64,000 bases of DNA from Lytechinus pictus (GCF_037042905.1 NC_087252.1:37432056-37496055); one strand, 5' to 3'; positions 46,801 through 58,800 are shown, counted from the stretch's first letter. Numbers and translations are program-made. The notes: generated by a model from the letters alone, not told the origin.

Positions 46801-49800
46801 GGACACAAAAAGAGAGCATAGGACAGCAAGGAGTCCAAAACAGTGTAACTGTGACAGATCTAGATTCAGATGCTCGGAAGAAGTCCGAGGAAAGAATGAC
46901 TCTACGTAATGAATACTGGCAACGGAGTGATTATAATCATCAAAGAGATCTCTTACAGGGGCAAATATGAAAATCTGTGTCTAGCGTGAAAGAGGGCAAG
47001 AAGACTGTTTGAGGAAGAAAAACAAAACTATCACATTCCAGGAGAATGATGTTTGAATATGAGTGTGGAAAAGTTTATTTCTCAAGAATTGTACCAGTCA
47101 AGGCAGGTGCAGGAACCTGTCGACTTGGTAGATGATGTGGAAGCAATGTTAGTCAAGGTGGTGACAGGGACACCCTTAGATTTCTCTGGTTGAAGGACGG
47201 TCACACAAGCCGTAGGCCATCAGAGTAAAGGAAGACGGTGCATCTCTTCAGTGCGACCTCATCACCAAGTATTGCTGGCCACAACCTGACGGAAAGTGGA
47301 TCTAATGGATCAAGTAAAGAGGAGAGAGTATACTAAATTCATAACAATGGTAATGATACCTGTTAAAAAAATAAAAGTTTAAAGTGACAACCAAAGAATA
47401 AGTACAAAGAGGTATAAAGATATGCATTAAGCAGGGCCAGGACCATTGAGCTAGGAAGAGGTTCTAACGGTGCAGTTTACCTCTTCAGGCATGCGGTGAC
47501 AAAAGATACCATCGCTCTGAAAAAATTGATCTGTCAAATATTTTTGATGTTTTAAACAATGTGTGAATAAAATGAGTTGAATAATGTGTAAATTCATATT
47601 CTTTAATGTTTGTACAATGGTTGCTTTACATGACTTTATATAAAAAAGAATGTCAAGCGGAAGAAAATAAATGATGAATTGAATCATCGACCTCTTCACA
47701 TCACCTGTATGCTATACAAGCATTATGTTCTCTACCTAACCGGACTGAACTGAGACTAAATGGCCTTGGATATGGTCACAAGAAGTTCTATTATACATTG
47801 AAAACGAAAGCATCATCCATACATCGGATTCTACTCGATACTCGCACCACAGTCCGACAAAACCAGACTAGACAGAGACTTAATGGAGAAGGATACCAGT
47901 AGAAGTTCTATTCTAATCTGAATGAAATGGCATCAACCTTTAAAGGTACATCAGACTCTACTTACTACCCTCACCATGGTAAAAGTATGGAATGGCCAAG
48001 AAGAGTGCATTTCATTTTAAACTGGAAAATATGTGGAGAACTAAAGAAATACACGGTAGACATCCATAGCTTGCCATAACGTGCACCCACACGAGATGTA
48101 TGAGTCCGCATGACTGCGTACATGTATGTTCATCTATAGGTTGTGGTTATTTCATTAAAAACAGACGTTGACATATCTTGCAACACAAACAGGTATTGTA
48201 CCTGTAGTATTTTAACAAGTGGTAAACCATAGACCTTCATGTTTCTGGACAATCATGCATGGACACAAAAAGAGAGCATAGGACAGCAAGGAGTCCAAAA
48301 CAGTGTAACTGTGACAGATCTAGATTCAGATGCTCTGAAGAATTCCCCGAGGAAAGAATGACTCTACGTAATGAATACTGGCAACGGAGTGATTATAATC
48401 ATCAAAGAGATCTCTTACAGGGGCAAATATGAAAATCTGTGTCTAGCGTGAAAGAGGGCAAGAAGACTGTTTGAGGAAGAAAAACAAAACTATCACATTC
48501 CAGGAGAATGATGTTTGAATATGAGTGTGCAAAAGTTTATTTCTCAAGAATTGTACCAGTCAAGGCAGGTGCAGGAACCCGTCAACTTGGTAGATGATGT
48601 GGAAGCAATGTTAGTCAAGGTGGTGACAGGGACACCCTTAGATTTCTCTGGTGGAAGGACGGTCACACAAGCCGTGAGCCATCAGAGTATAGGAAGACAG
48701 TGCATCTCTTCAGTGTTACCTCATCACCAAGTATTGCTGGCCACAACCTGACGGAAAGTGGATCTAATGGATCAAGTAAAGAGGAGAGAGTATACTAAAT
48801 TCATAACAATGGTAATGATACCTGTTTAAAAAATTCAACTTTAAAGTGACAACCGAAGAATAAGTACAAAGAGGTATAAAGAAATGCATTAAGCAGGGCC
48901 AGGACCATTGAGCTAGGAAGAGGTTCTAACGGTGCAGTTTACCTCTTCAGGCATGCGGTGACAAAAGATACCATCGCTCTGAAAAAATTGATCTGTCAAA
49001 TATTTTTGATATGTTTTAAACAATGTGTGAATAAAATGAGTTGAATAATGTGTAAATTCATATTCTTTAATGTTTGTACAATGGTTGCTTTACATGACTT
49101 TATATAAAAAAGAATGTCAAGCGGAAGAAAATAAATGATGAATTGAATCATCGACCTCTTCACATCACCTGTATGCTATACAAGCTTTATGTTCTCTACC
49201 AAACCGGACTGAACTGAGACTAAATGGCCATGGATATGGTCACAAGAATTTCTATTCTACATTGAAAACAAAAGCATCATCCATACATCGGACTCTACTC
49301 GATACTCGCACCACAGTCCGACAAAACCAGACTAGACAGAGACTTAATGGAGAAGGATACCAGTAGAAGTTCTATTCTCATCTGAATGAAATGGCATCAA
49401 CCTTTAAAGGTACATCAGACTCTACTTACTACCCTCACCATGGTAAAAGTATGGAATGGCCAAGAAGAGTGCATTTCATTTTAAACTGGAAAATATGTGG
49501 AGAACTAAAGAAATACACGGTAGACATCCATAGCTTGCCATAACGTGCGCCCAAACAAGATGCGTGCGTCCCCACGATTGCGTATGTTCATCTATGGGTT
49601 GCGGGTATCTCATTGAAAACAGTCTTTGACATACATGTACCTTCCAAGTACAGAAACAGGTACATGTATAGTACTTGTAGTATTTTAACAAGTGGTAAAC
49701 CATAAACCTTCATGTTTCTGGACAATCATGCATGGACACAAAAAGAGAGCATAGGACAGCAAGGAGTCCTAAACAGTGTAACTGTGACAGATTAAGTTTC

Positions 49801-50374
49801 ATATGCTCTGAAGAATTCCCCGAGGAAAGAATGACTCTACGTAATGAATACTGGCAACGGAGTGATTATAATCATCAAAGAGATCTCTTACAGGGGCAAA
49901 TATGAAAATCTGTGTCTAGCGTGAAAGAGGGCAAGAAGACTGTTTGAGGAAGAAAACAAAACTATCACATTCCAGGAGAATGGTGTTTGAATATGAGTGT
50001 GCAAAAGTTTATTTCTCAAGAATTGTACCAGTCAAGGCAGGTGCAGGAACCCGTCGACTTGGTAGATGATGTGGAAGCAATGTTAGTCAAGGTGGTGACA
50101 GGGACACCCTTAGATTTCTCTGGTTGAAGGACGGTCACACAAGCCGTGAGCCATCAGAGTAAAGGAAGACGGTGCATCTCTTCGGTGCTACCTCATCACC
50201 AAGTATTGCTGGCCACAACCTGACGGAAAGTGGATCTAATGGATCAAGTAAAGAGGAGAGTATACTAAATTCATAACAATGGTAATGATACCTGTTAAAA
50301 AATTAAGTTTAAAGTGACAACCAAAGAATAAGTACAAAGAGGTATAAAGATATGCATTAAGCAGGGCCAGGACC

Positions 50375-51007
50375 ATAGAGCTGGGAAGAGGTTCAAACGG
50401 TTGCTGTTTACCTCTTCAGGCATGCAAAGCCAGGAGATCCTGAAGAACTTCCATCTATCCAAAGACCCTGCCTACCGTCAACGGTAGCTTTACAACATGA
50501 GCGAAGAGGCAAGCATCCAGAAAGATCTTAGTGCATTCTGTCAATTTCCCCAGTACTATGGGTATGTCACACTGGACCGTGATACTCTTGATCTGGCTAT
50601 GGAGTTTGCGGGTGATGCCCAGCGGGGGAAGAGCTTCACTCTGACTGACTCCCTGGATGGAAGACCATCCAGATGGAAGCAGGAGGATAATCTTTTGATC
50701 GCTCTGGACATCGTTAAAGGAATCATCATCATGCACCGCCAAGGATTCCTCATCAATGATCTGAAATGCAACAATGTTCTAATGAAAGAGGAAGGCGGAT
50801 TTAGGAACAAAGTCATCGACTTTGGACGCGCCAGGAGAAGTGCTTGCCCTTCCCGTGTGTATTGTCTCAATAAAGATACCAAGAGACGATATCACACAGA
50901 AGGACTATAATCATATGGCAGCGGAGGTTGCCCTTGATGGCCAAATGCCTTCCATCCAGTCTGATACCTTCCAGATTGGTCGTGTCTTTGTTAGGATGAA
51001 ACAATGA
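50375..51007 (+). pseudogene. Protein kinase copy K1, longest but frameshifted
   Basis: Protein kinase-like: ATP-binding loop IELGRGSNG (50375) breaks by frameshift directly after it. The next part SEEASIQKDLSAF to DFG lies in one frame (50497-50910): a catalytic loop GFLINDLKCNNVLM, in which HRD is replaced by IND but the catalytic Asp, Lys and Asn are kept, and VIDFGRA as the DFG motif. After a further 1-nt shift, AAEVALDGQ (the APE position) and QSDTFQIGRVF (the DxW-x2-G equivalent) follow in the frame 50822-51007. Compared with K2 to K4 it keeps the unshifted QYYGYVTLDRDT segment. No intact kinase is encoded as written. Confidence 0.75.
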
Positions 51008-51022
51008 CTTGCTGCCAGGACC

Positions 51023-51504
51023 ATTGAGCTAGGAAGAGGTTCTAACGGTGCAGTTTACCTTTTCAGGCATGCGGTGACAAAAGATCCCATCGCTCTGAAG
51101 AAATTCCCAAAGTCCAGGGAACCTGCACACCTTCAACGCCAGTTCTACATCATAAGCGAAGAGGCAAGCATCCAGAAAGATCTTAGTGCATTCTGTCAAT
51201 TTCCCGGAACTACGAGTATGTCACACTGGACTGTCATACTCTCGCTCTAGCTATGGACTTTGTGGGTGATGCCCAGCGGGGGAAGAGCGTCACTCTGGAT
51301 GACTCCCTGGATGGAAGACCTTCCAGATGGAAGCAGGAGGAAAAGTCTTTGATCGCCCTGGACATCAGTGAGGGAATTAACATCATGCATCACCACGGAT
51401 TCCTCATCAATGATCTGAAATGCAACAATGTTCTGCTGAACCAGGAGGGAGGCAGATTTATGACCAAAGTCATTGACTTTGGTCATGCAACCATAATGGT
51501 ATAG
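51023..51504 (+). pseudogene. Kinase copy K2, N-lobe to DFG, with shared 1-nt deletion
   Basis: Glycine loop (IELGRGSNGAVYL) and VAIK-type Lys (IALKKF) are in frame, then EEASIQKDLSAFCQFPG. A 1-nt deletion relative to K1 (TTTCCCGGAACTACG against TTTCCCCAGTACTATG) shifts the frame. The second half (51253-51504) again shows INDLKCNNVLL and VIDFGHA and stops soon after. Confidence 0.75.
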
Positions 51505-51850
51505 TGTAGCATATCAGTGTATAGTGTAGTATATTGGTGTAGTGTTGTATATTGGTGTATAGTGTAGTATATTGGTGTATAGTTTAGCATATTGGTGTAT
51601 AATTTAGTATATTGGTATTGTTATTATGGCTACACTGGACATCGTTGAGGGAATCAACATCATGCACCACCAAGGATTCCTCTTCAATGATCTGAAATAC
51701 AACAACATTCAGCTGAACTAGGAGGGAGGCAGATTTATGACCAAAGTCATTTACTTTGGTCATGCAACCATAATGGTATAGTGTAGCATATCAGGGTATA
51801 GTGTAGTATTTTGTGTATAGTGTACATGTAGTATATTGGTGTACAGTGCG
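51495..51850. repeat. TATTGGTGTATAGTGTAGTA minisatellite with embedded kinase C-lobe fragment
   Basis: About 18-20-bp units repeat at 51495-51625 and 51778-51850. Between them (51640-51765) lies a second piece of kinase C-lobe (LDIVEGINIMHHQGFLFNDL) with a stop after IQLN. The same arrangement recurs at 53482-53837 and, in shorter form, at 57855-57960. Confidence 0.7.
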
Positions 51851-51859
51851 TATCAAAAA

Positions 51860-52103
51860 ATAGAGCTAGGAAGAGGTTCTAACGGTGCAGTTTACCTCCT
51901 CAGGCAGATATCAATATCAAGATATCAATGTCTTTATGACATTGAAGGCCTATTCTTTGGTTTACAATATAAAATGCTGCAGTTTTTGTCTTCACGAAGA
52001 TATATACTTATTCTTTTACTACAACGAGGAAGCTGCCCAGGTGGAATGGTGGAGCTGGTCCAAGTTCATAACAGAAGATACGCCCACATTCGCATACCTC
52101 TAG
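51860..52103 (+). pseudogene. Kinase N-lobe fragment running into unrelated sequence
   Basis: IELGRGSNGAVYLLRQ then diverges at GATATCAATATC. Farther on, a frame ends with WWSWSKFITEDTPTFAYL before a TAG. I do not know whether that end belonged to the kinase. Confidence 0.5.
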
Positions 52104-53009
52104 GTAACAATTTACACCCCCCCCCCAAAAAAAAAAAAAAAAATAGAAAATAAAATGTAAAAAATGAGTCAAGCAGAGTAAAAGCAACAGTGGAAAATCT
52201 TTGATAAAGGCAAGTAGAAAAAGTAATAAAAACAGGCCTAAACAAATAACAATTATATCTATTTTTTTAGAGCTAAATTATAAAAATAACTTCTTAGTTT
52301 AACTAACAGTTTCATTGTATTATCAGCAATTTAATCCCAGATATTCCCCCCCCCCTATCTCTCTCACGCTCTCTCATCCTCTCTGAATTTTATTTCTTCA
52401 AATAGAATGTTGAAGCCCATCGATCAAGCTTTGAATTTCTGCGTCAATCAGGGGAATTCCCTGGGTCTCTTGACAGGCTTGGGGTCGAACATGTGCCATT
52501 TGATCTCTCGCATGCGGTCTTTCCATTCAAGTTGTGGAAAATTCCATTCATAAATAATTTAGACTAATATCCAGTCTTTTATTTTTTTCATTCGATTGAT
52601 TTTCCTCACTTTACATGGCAGCGACTGTATTTCTCTTAATATTTTCAAAAAAAGGACTGTTTTTTAGACTAGACGTAAAAGTCAAGCGTCGCGCCACGCT
52701 ACCGATTCATCAATATTCATGAGGAATCGTAACCACGTGATCGAAAAGATCGTCGGAAACGTGAATATTCAACAGCACTGGATGACGTCATTTTTAGTTT
52801 TTTGCCTTGGGAATCCAAAACCCTGATAGGTATTGGCATGAAACCAACAGGAATAACACTAGAATACGATTTTCTAACGACCATATAATATATAACTAAA
52901 TTCATAACAATGGTAATGATGATACCTGTTAAAAAATAGAAGTTTAAAGTGACAACCAAAGAATAAGTACAAAGAGGTATAAAGATATGCATTAAGCAGG
53001 ACCAGGACC

Positions 53010-53491
53010 ATAGAGCTAGGAAGAGGTTCTAACGGTGCAGTTTACCTCCTCAGGCATGCGGAGACAAAAGATCCCATCGCTCTGAAGAAATTCCCTATGT
53101 CCAGGGAACCTGCACACCGTCAACGCCAGTTCTACATCATAAGCGAAGAGGCAAGCATCCAGAAAGATCTTAGTGCATTCTGTCAATTTCCCGGAACTAC
53201 GAGTATGTCACACTGGACTGTCATACTCTCGCTCTAGCTATGGACTTTGTGGGTGATGCCCAGCGGGGGAAGAGCGTCACTCTGGATGACTCCCTGGATG
53301 GAAGACCTTCCAGATGGAAGCAGGAGGAAAAGTCTTTGATCGCCCTGGACATCAGTGAGGGAATTAACATCATGTATCACCAAGGATTCCTCATCAATGA
53401 TCTGAAATGCAACAATGTTCTGCTGAACCAGGAGGGAGGCAGATTTATGACCAAAGTCATTGACTTTGGTCATGCAACCATAATGGTATAG
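53010..53491 (+). pseudogene. Kinase copy K3, duplicate of K2
   Basis: Same content and same 1-nt frame break as K2. Loop, IALKK, INDLKCNN and VIDFGHA are recognisable. Followed by the same minisatellite and C-lobe fragment (53627-53760) and N-lobe fragment (53847-54090). Confidence 0.75.
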
Positions 53492-54253
53492 TGTAGCATA
53501 TCAGTGTATAGTGTAGTATATTGGTGTAGTGTTGTATATTGGTGTATAGTGTAGTATACTGGTGTATAGTTTAGCATATTGGTGTATAATTTAGTATATT
53601 GGTATTGTTATTATGGCTACACTGGACATCGTTGAGGGAATCAACATCATGCACCACCAAGGATTCCTCTTCAATGATCTGAAATACAACAACATTCAGC
53701 TGAACTAGGAGGGAGGCAGATTTATGACCAAAGTCATTTACTTTGGTCATGCAACCATAATGGTATAGTGTAGCATATCAGGGTATAGTGTAGTATTTTG
53801 TGTATAGTGTACATGTAGTATATTGGTGTACAGTGCGTATCAAAAAATAGAGCTAGGAAGAGGTTCTAACGGTGCAGTTTACCTCCTCAGGCAGATATCA
53901 ATATCAAGATATCAATGTCTTTATGACATTGAAGGCCTATTCTTTGGTTTACAATATAAAATGCTGCAGTTTTTGTCTTCACGAAGATATATACTTATTC
54001 TTTTACTACAACGAGGAAGCTGCCCAGGTGGAATGGTGGAGCTGGTCCAAGTTCATCACAGAAGATACGCCCACATTCGCATACCTCTAGGTAACAATTT
54101 ACACCCCCCCAAAAAAAAAAAAAAAAAATAGAAAATAAAATATAAAAAATGAGTCAAGCAGAGTAAAAGCAACAGTGGAAAATCTTTGATAAAGGCAAGT
54201 AGAAAAAGTAATAAAAACAGGCCTAAACAAATAACAATTATATCTATTTTTTT

Positions 54254-55182
54254 AGAGCTAAATTATAAAAATAACTTTTTAGTTTAAATAACAGTTTCAT
54301 TGTATTATCAGCAATTTAATCCCAGATATTCCCCCCCCCCCTATCTCTCTCACGCTCTCTCATCCTCTCTGAATTTTATTTCTTCAAATAGAATGTTGAA
54401 GCCCATCGATCAAGCTTTGAATTTCTGCGTCAATCAGGGGAATTCCCTGGGTCTCTTGACAGGCTTGGGGTCGAACATGTGCCATTTGATCTCTCGCATG
54501 CGGTCTTTCCATTCAAGTTGTGGAAAATTCCATTCATAAATAATTTAGACTAATATCCAGTCTTTTATTTTTTTCATTCGATTGATTTTCCTCACTTTAC
54601 ATGGCAGCGACTGTATTTCTCTTAATATTTTCAAAAAAAGGACTGTTTTTTAGACTAGACGTAAAAGTCAAGCGTCGCGCCACGCTACCGATTCATCAAT
54701 ATTCATGAGGAATCGTAACCACGTGATCGAAAAGATCGTCGGAAACGTGAATATTCAACAGCACTGGATGACGTCATTTTTAGTTTTTTGCCTTGGGAAT
54801 CCAAAACCCTGATAGGTATTGGCATGAAACCAACAGGAATAACACTAGAATACGATTTTCTAATGACCATATAATGTGCAGCTCAAAAAATGCACGGGAT
54901 CATATTTCTAAAAAGTTTTTTCATCATTATTTCAGTATTGAGGGGGCGGGGCCTATGTACTTTTGACGTCAGAATCTCTATCAAAAGTTCTTTCGCTGAA
55001 GTTAGCCCACATTTTTCATAGACTTACCAGTTGCCAATCCCAAGCAATTTAATGATCAAAATGTGGAAAAAACATGGTCACTTCCGGGGGGGGGGGGGTG
55101 AGAAAAAGATCTGGGATTAAATTGCTGATAATACAGTGAAACTGTTCAACTAAAAAGTTATTTTTATTATTTATTTAGCTCT
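54254..55182. mobile_element. Foldback element with AGAGCTAAAT ends; truncated copy at 52269-52880
   Basis: Left arm from 54254 (AGAGCTAAATTATAAAAATAAC and onward through TTTAATCCCAGAT and a C-run) is matched by its inverse at 55098-55182 (G-run, ATCTGGGATTAAA, ending TATTTAGCTCT). Arms are about 85-90 bp. The earlier copy in the 1987-bp repeat has only the left part and stops at the junction with the kinase intron near 52880. Confidence 0.7.
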
Positions 55183-56380
55183 ACCGATGTGTTCAAGTCA
55201 CCCCCATTAATAAATTAACTTTCTAACTTTAATCGACAATGAAAACAAGTTTCATGAAAACAAGTTTCAGCTTGTCCTGCCTTTTTCACCATGGATCTTC
55301 ACAGATACGCTCCTCTAAACCTCGTATTTAAAAAAAAATGCATTTATGGGACAATATTTACCACTTCTGAATTTTTTCTAAGTCTGGTAACAACATACAT
55401 GTATGCTCGTCGTAATAATATTCCATTCCTAAAAGAAATATTTATGGACGTTCATATTTTCGTGTTCTTCGGTAATTTCGAAAAAATAATCATAGAAATA
55501 GATTGGTACAGACAATGGCCGGGGTTAGTGAACATCACAGGCACATGTGAGGTGTTTTTAGTTTAGGTGAGTACTATTATTATGTTTAAATATATATATA
55601 TATTTTTTTTTTTTGTGTTTTAATTATGTTTTTAATTACAGGAAATCACACACAATATTTACATAATTAGACATGATCGTAAACAAACAAACAAAAATAA
55701 AACAACATTTAAAAACGTAAATTATAATATATCTTGAAATTGGCAACGGCATGTCATGACTGTGCATTGGGAAGCTAGCTAGCTGCGGCCGGTCTAGTAC
55801 CGTATACGCAGTGCATCAGTACCGGGTGCGCTGGGCATGGCAAGACCGTGACTACGTTCGGAGTTCTGACGGAGAAGAAAAGATGGAAATAACTTCCACC
55901 AAAAACATGATCTAGAAGTCGAATATGTCAAATGATCATCATTTATAGGTATGAAATATGAATCAACGTTTATTTTTAAAGAAAATCGTAAATTTCTATT
56001 TATGGAGAGACTTTTACTTTTTAGAATGCATGTTTCGTAAATAACGTCTCGTGCACAAGCTACCACAGACTACGAGCCGGGCTGGAGCGGCAAATTTAAA
56101 ATTGAATATTAATTTGCAGGAGGTCGTTCGAAACTAGCTATTCATCGACCATTTACGTTAACAACTAGCTTCGGGGAACTTACGGGGCTGAATCGGTTAT
56201 CGCTGTCCCTTTCTTGTCTCACAAAGGCCATAGTTTGACACTTAATATCTTCACTTTTTGGAAACCTTTGGAACTGGGAGTTGGTATGTTTGCTTTGATT
56301 TTGTTTTCTCTTTCATTTCATTGTATATAAAAATGTGAAGACGTTCAAATAAAAATTCTAGGATTTCAATTTGTCCAGCC
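55183..56380. other. Unique stretch between repeat copies, no gene recognised
   Basis: Not found elsewhere in the array. A 91-codon plus frame at 55291-55566 has no recognised domain. Sequence similar to the array resumes at about 56381 with CATCAGAGTAAAGGAAGACGG. Confidence 0.4.
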
Positions 56381-56526
56381 TACCATCAGAGTAAAGGAAG
56401 ACGGTGCATCTCTTCGGTGCTACCTCATCACCAAGTATTGCTGGCCACAACCTGACGGAAAGTGGATCTAATGGATCAAGTAAAGAGGAGAGAGTATACT
56501 AAATTCATAACAATGGTAATGATACC

Positions 56527-57307
56527 AGACCTTCATTTTTGAGGAGCGCGATCGCGACGGCGCTCCTACCGCGCTCCTTAAAAAAAATAAGGAGAGCAAA
56601 AAATCGCGCTCCTAAAAAAAAAAAAAAAAAAAAAAAAAAAATGAAAAAAAAAATTGCTAAAATTTCACATTTCACATCTTTAAATCTATGAAATGGTCTT
56701 CTTTTTTCCATAATTCCTTGAAATTACTGGCATGCCAAATTACTTTGATTTAGTTGAAAACTATCAGAAAAATTAAGAATATTCATCTCTTTCCCGACTC
56801 TGATTTTAATTTAAACTCGGTAAATATTTGCAGTCCCATGTAGTCCCATATGTAGATTTTCATGGCAGCACCATGAAAGTCTACATGTGGGACTACAATA
56901 TTTACCGAGGTAAGTTCAAATCAGAGTCGGGAAAGAGGTGAATATTCTTCATTTTTCTGATAGTTTTCAACTAAATCAAAGTAATTTCAAGGTATTATGG
57001 AAAAAAGAAGGCCTTTCATGGATTTAAAGATGTTTTTTTTTTTTTTTTTTAGCAATAGCGCATACGACATCTTGTAAACGTATTGACGTGACCCAGGCCT
57101 AGTTTCACCACAGATTAATTAATAGCTAACACAGCTACTGCATATATACAATGTTAAGAAAAATCTACAATTTATCATACATGTATTGTAATAAATTGAT
57201 TTGAGCTCCTCACGGAGAGCGATTCTGAGGAGCTCAATTGAGCTCCTCAGAAAAATAAGGAGAGCGATTTATTGAGCTCCACGAAATTATAAACGTGAAG
57301 GACTGTG
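56527..57307. mobile_element. hAT-like foldback insertion within the kinase repeat
   Basis: The array sequence GGTAATGATACCTGTTAAA is split: TGATACC occurs on both sides (56519-56525 and 57307-57313), a 7-8-bp target duplication. Element ends CAGACCTTCA and TGAAGGACTG are inverted. The interior is a large imperfect palindrome centred near 56870 (GACTCTGATTT and AAATCAGAGTC, CTATCAGAAAAAT and its inverse) plus GAGCTC/GAGGAGC words. Non-coding. Confidence 0.65.
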
Positions 57308-57396
57308 ATACCTGTTAAAAAAATAGAAGTTTAAAGTGACAACCAAAGAATAAGTACAAAGAGGTATAAAGATATGCATTAAGCAGAACCAGGACC

Positions 57397-58138
57397 ATAG
57401 AGCTAGGAAGAGGTTCTAACGGTGCAGTTTACCTCCTCAGGCATGCGGTGACAAAAGATCCCATCGCTCTGAAGAAATTCCCTATGTCCAGGGAACCTGC
57501 ACACCGTCAACGCCAGTTCTACATCATAAGCGAAGAGGCAAGCATCCAGAAAGATCTTAGTGCATTCTGTTAATTTCCCGGAACTACGAGTATGTCACAC
57601 TGGATTGTCATACTCTCGCTCTAGCTATGGAGTTTGTGGGTGATGCCCAGCGGGGGAAGAGTGTCACTTTGGCTGACTCCCTGGATGGAAGACCTTCCAG
57701 ATGGAAGCAGGAGGAAAAGTCTTTGATCGCCAAGGACATCAGTGAGGGAATGAACATCATGCATCACCACGGATTCCTCATCAATGATCTGAAATGCAAC
57801 AATGTCCTGCTGAACCAGGAGGAAGGCAGATGTAAGACTTTGGTCATGCAACCATAATGGTATAGTGTAGCATGTACTATATTGGTGTATAGTGTTGTAT
57901 ATTGGTGTATAGTGTAGTATATCGGTGTATAGTTATGCTTATATTAGTGTATAATTTAGTAGGCCTATATTCGTAATTGTAATTATGGCAACACTGGACA
58001 TCGTTGAGGGAATCAATATCATTCACCGCCAAGGATTCCTCATCAATGATCTGAAATGCCACAATGTCCTGCTGAACCAGGAGGAAGGCAGACTGAGGAC
58101 CAAAATCATCGGCTTTGGTCATGCAACCAGAGTGGTAT
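57397..58138 (+). pseudogene. Kinase copy K4 and trailing C-lobe fragment
   Basis: As K2 and K3, with an additional TAA after SAFC, the shared 1-nt deletion, and loss of sequence before DFG (GRCKTLVMQP replaces the DFG region). A second C-lobe piece at 57985-58138 reads INDLKCHNVLLN and KIIGFGHA, so DFG has become GFG there. Confidence 0.7.
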
Positions 58139-58374
58139 AGTGAATTATATTCGTGTTTAGTGTAATATATTACAGCATTTTGTGTATTTGATAGTGCAGC
58201 TGACGCTAGAGGCAGATCAGGATTAACAGGCTTGCGATTGCATGGGGAGACAATGAAGATTACCGAAGTACCATGACAATTTTTAGAAATTAATCTTGAA
58301 ATTCGAACAGTAATTTTTACTAAGCCAGAGTAAAGGATTTCCTTGAAATGGTGGCAAAGCCAGGAGTCCAGGTG

Positions 58375-58552
58375 GGTGTTTCATAAAGCTGTTCGTAAGA
58401 TAAGAACGACTTTAAGAACGACTGGTGATCCTTTCTTTTGGTAAATGGTATACACCTTAGGCGATGGTTTAGCGTGTAAGAAAGGATCACCAGTCGTTCT
58501 TAAAGTCGCTCTTAACTTACGAACAGCGTTATGAAACGGCCCCCAGGCCCTT
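58375..58552. mobile_element. 178-bp palindromic MITE
   Basis: Arms TTCATAAAGCTGTTCGTAAG and CTTACGAACAGCGTTATGAA, and inward GAACGACTGGTGATCCTTTC with its exact inverse, leave a loop of about 45 nt. Non-coding. Confidence 0.8.
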
Positions 58553-58579
58553 GTGTATTCATCAGATAATAAGAACAAA

Positions 58580-58800
58580 ATCAGAGTTGGGGATGGAACA
58601 TTAGCTGTCGACTAAAGGATAAGTATTAACCGTATCTACCCCATCAGTGATTCTCCCCAGTACCTCGACGATTTCCCCACACCGATGAATGCCCTCATGG
58701 CATCAGGGTATCTCAAGCTTCGACCAGTCATACCCTGGAACTACACTTTAAGTTCTTGGAGAACAATTTGTGTAAGTTCACTTAACTAGGTAAAAGTTTA
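58580..58800 (+). other. Possible leftover exon sequence of unknown type
   Basis: A frame from about 58624 reads SINRIYPISDSPQYLDDFPT, PMNALMASGYLKL and continues to about 58790. Composition is protein-like but no family is recognised. It may be another exon of the kinase locus. Confidence 0.25.

Larger units (their letters stand above)
33848..50374. repeat. Tandem array of about 1465-bp units, each with a kinase glycine-loop exon fragment
   Basis: Taking TTGATC after the kinase fragment as unit start: 33848, 35319, 36783, 38900, 40364, 41830, 44590, 46055, 47526, 48988. Periods are 1462-1471 except 2117 and 2760, where a 643-bp subunit is repeated once and twice more. Each unit ends with a fragment reading IELGRGSNGAVYLFRHAVTK then DTIALKK, cut at AAATT. 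Neighbouring copies are nearly identical, with some units mosaic. A 78-codon plus frame recurs in eight of ten copies, but identity between units makes its conservation uninformative. Confidence 0.9.
51008..54867. repeat. 1987-bp tandem duplication of the kinase-fragment block
   Basis: 51008-52880 and 52995-54867 are near-identical, offset by 1987 bp, including kinase pieces, AGTGTAGTATATTGGTGT minisatellites, poly-A/C runs and part of a foldback element. Differences are few, for example GACTATAAA-type indels and C/A-run length. Confidence 0.85.

Noticed and set aside
34847-48751. A 78-codon frame open in eight array copies, considered as a repeated small gene
   Set aside because: Units are nearly identical, so conservation is not evidence. 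Two copies (47061, 49993) have a TGA in the middle and no domain is seen.
34336-49703. Minus-strand 69 to 75-codon frames in each array unit
   Set aside because: They recur only because the DNA repeats; Cys/Tyr/His-rich composition without motif.
33848-50374. CRISPR-like or centromeric satellite reading of the array
   Set aside because: Units are about 1.5 kb without short spacers, and they contain an exon fragment; this is a tandem duplication array.
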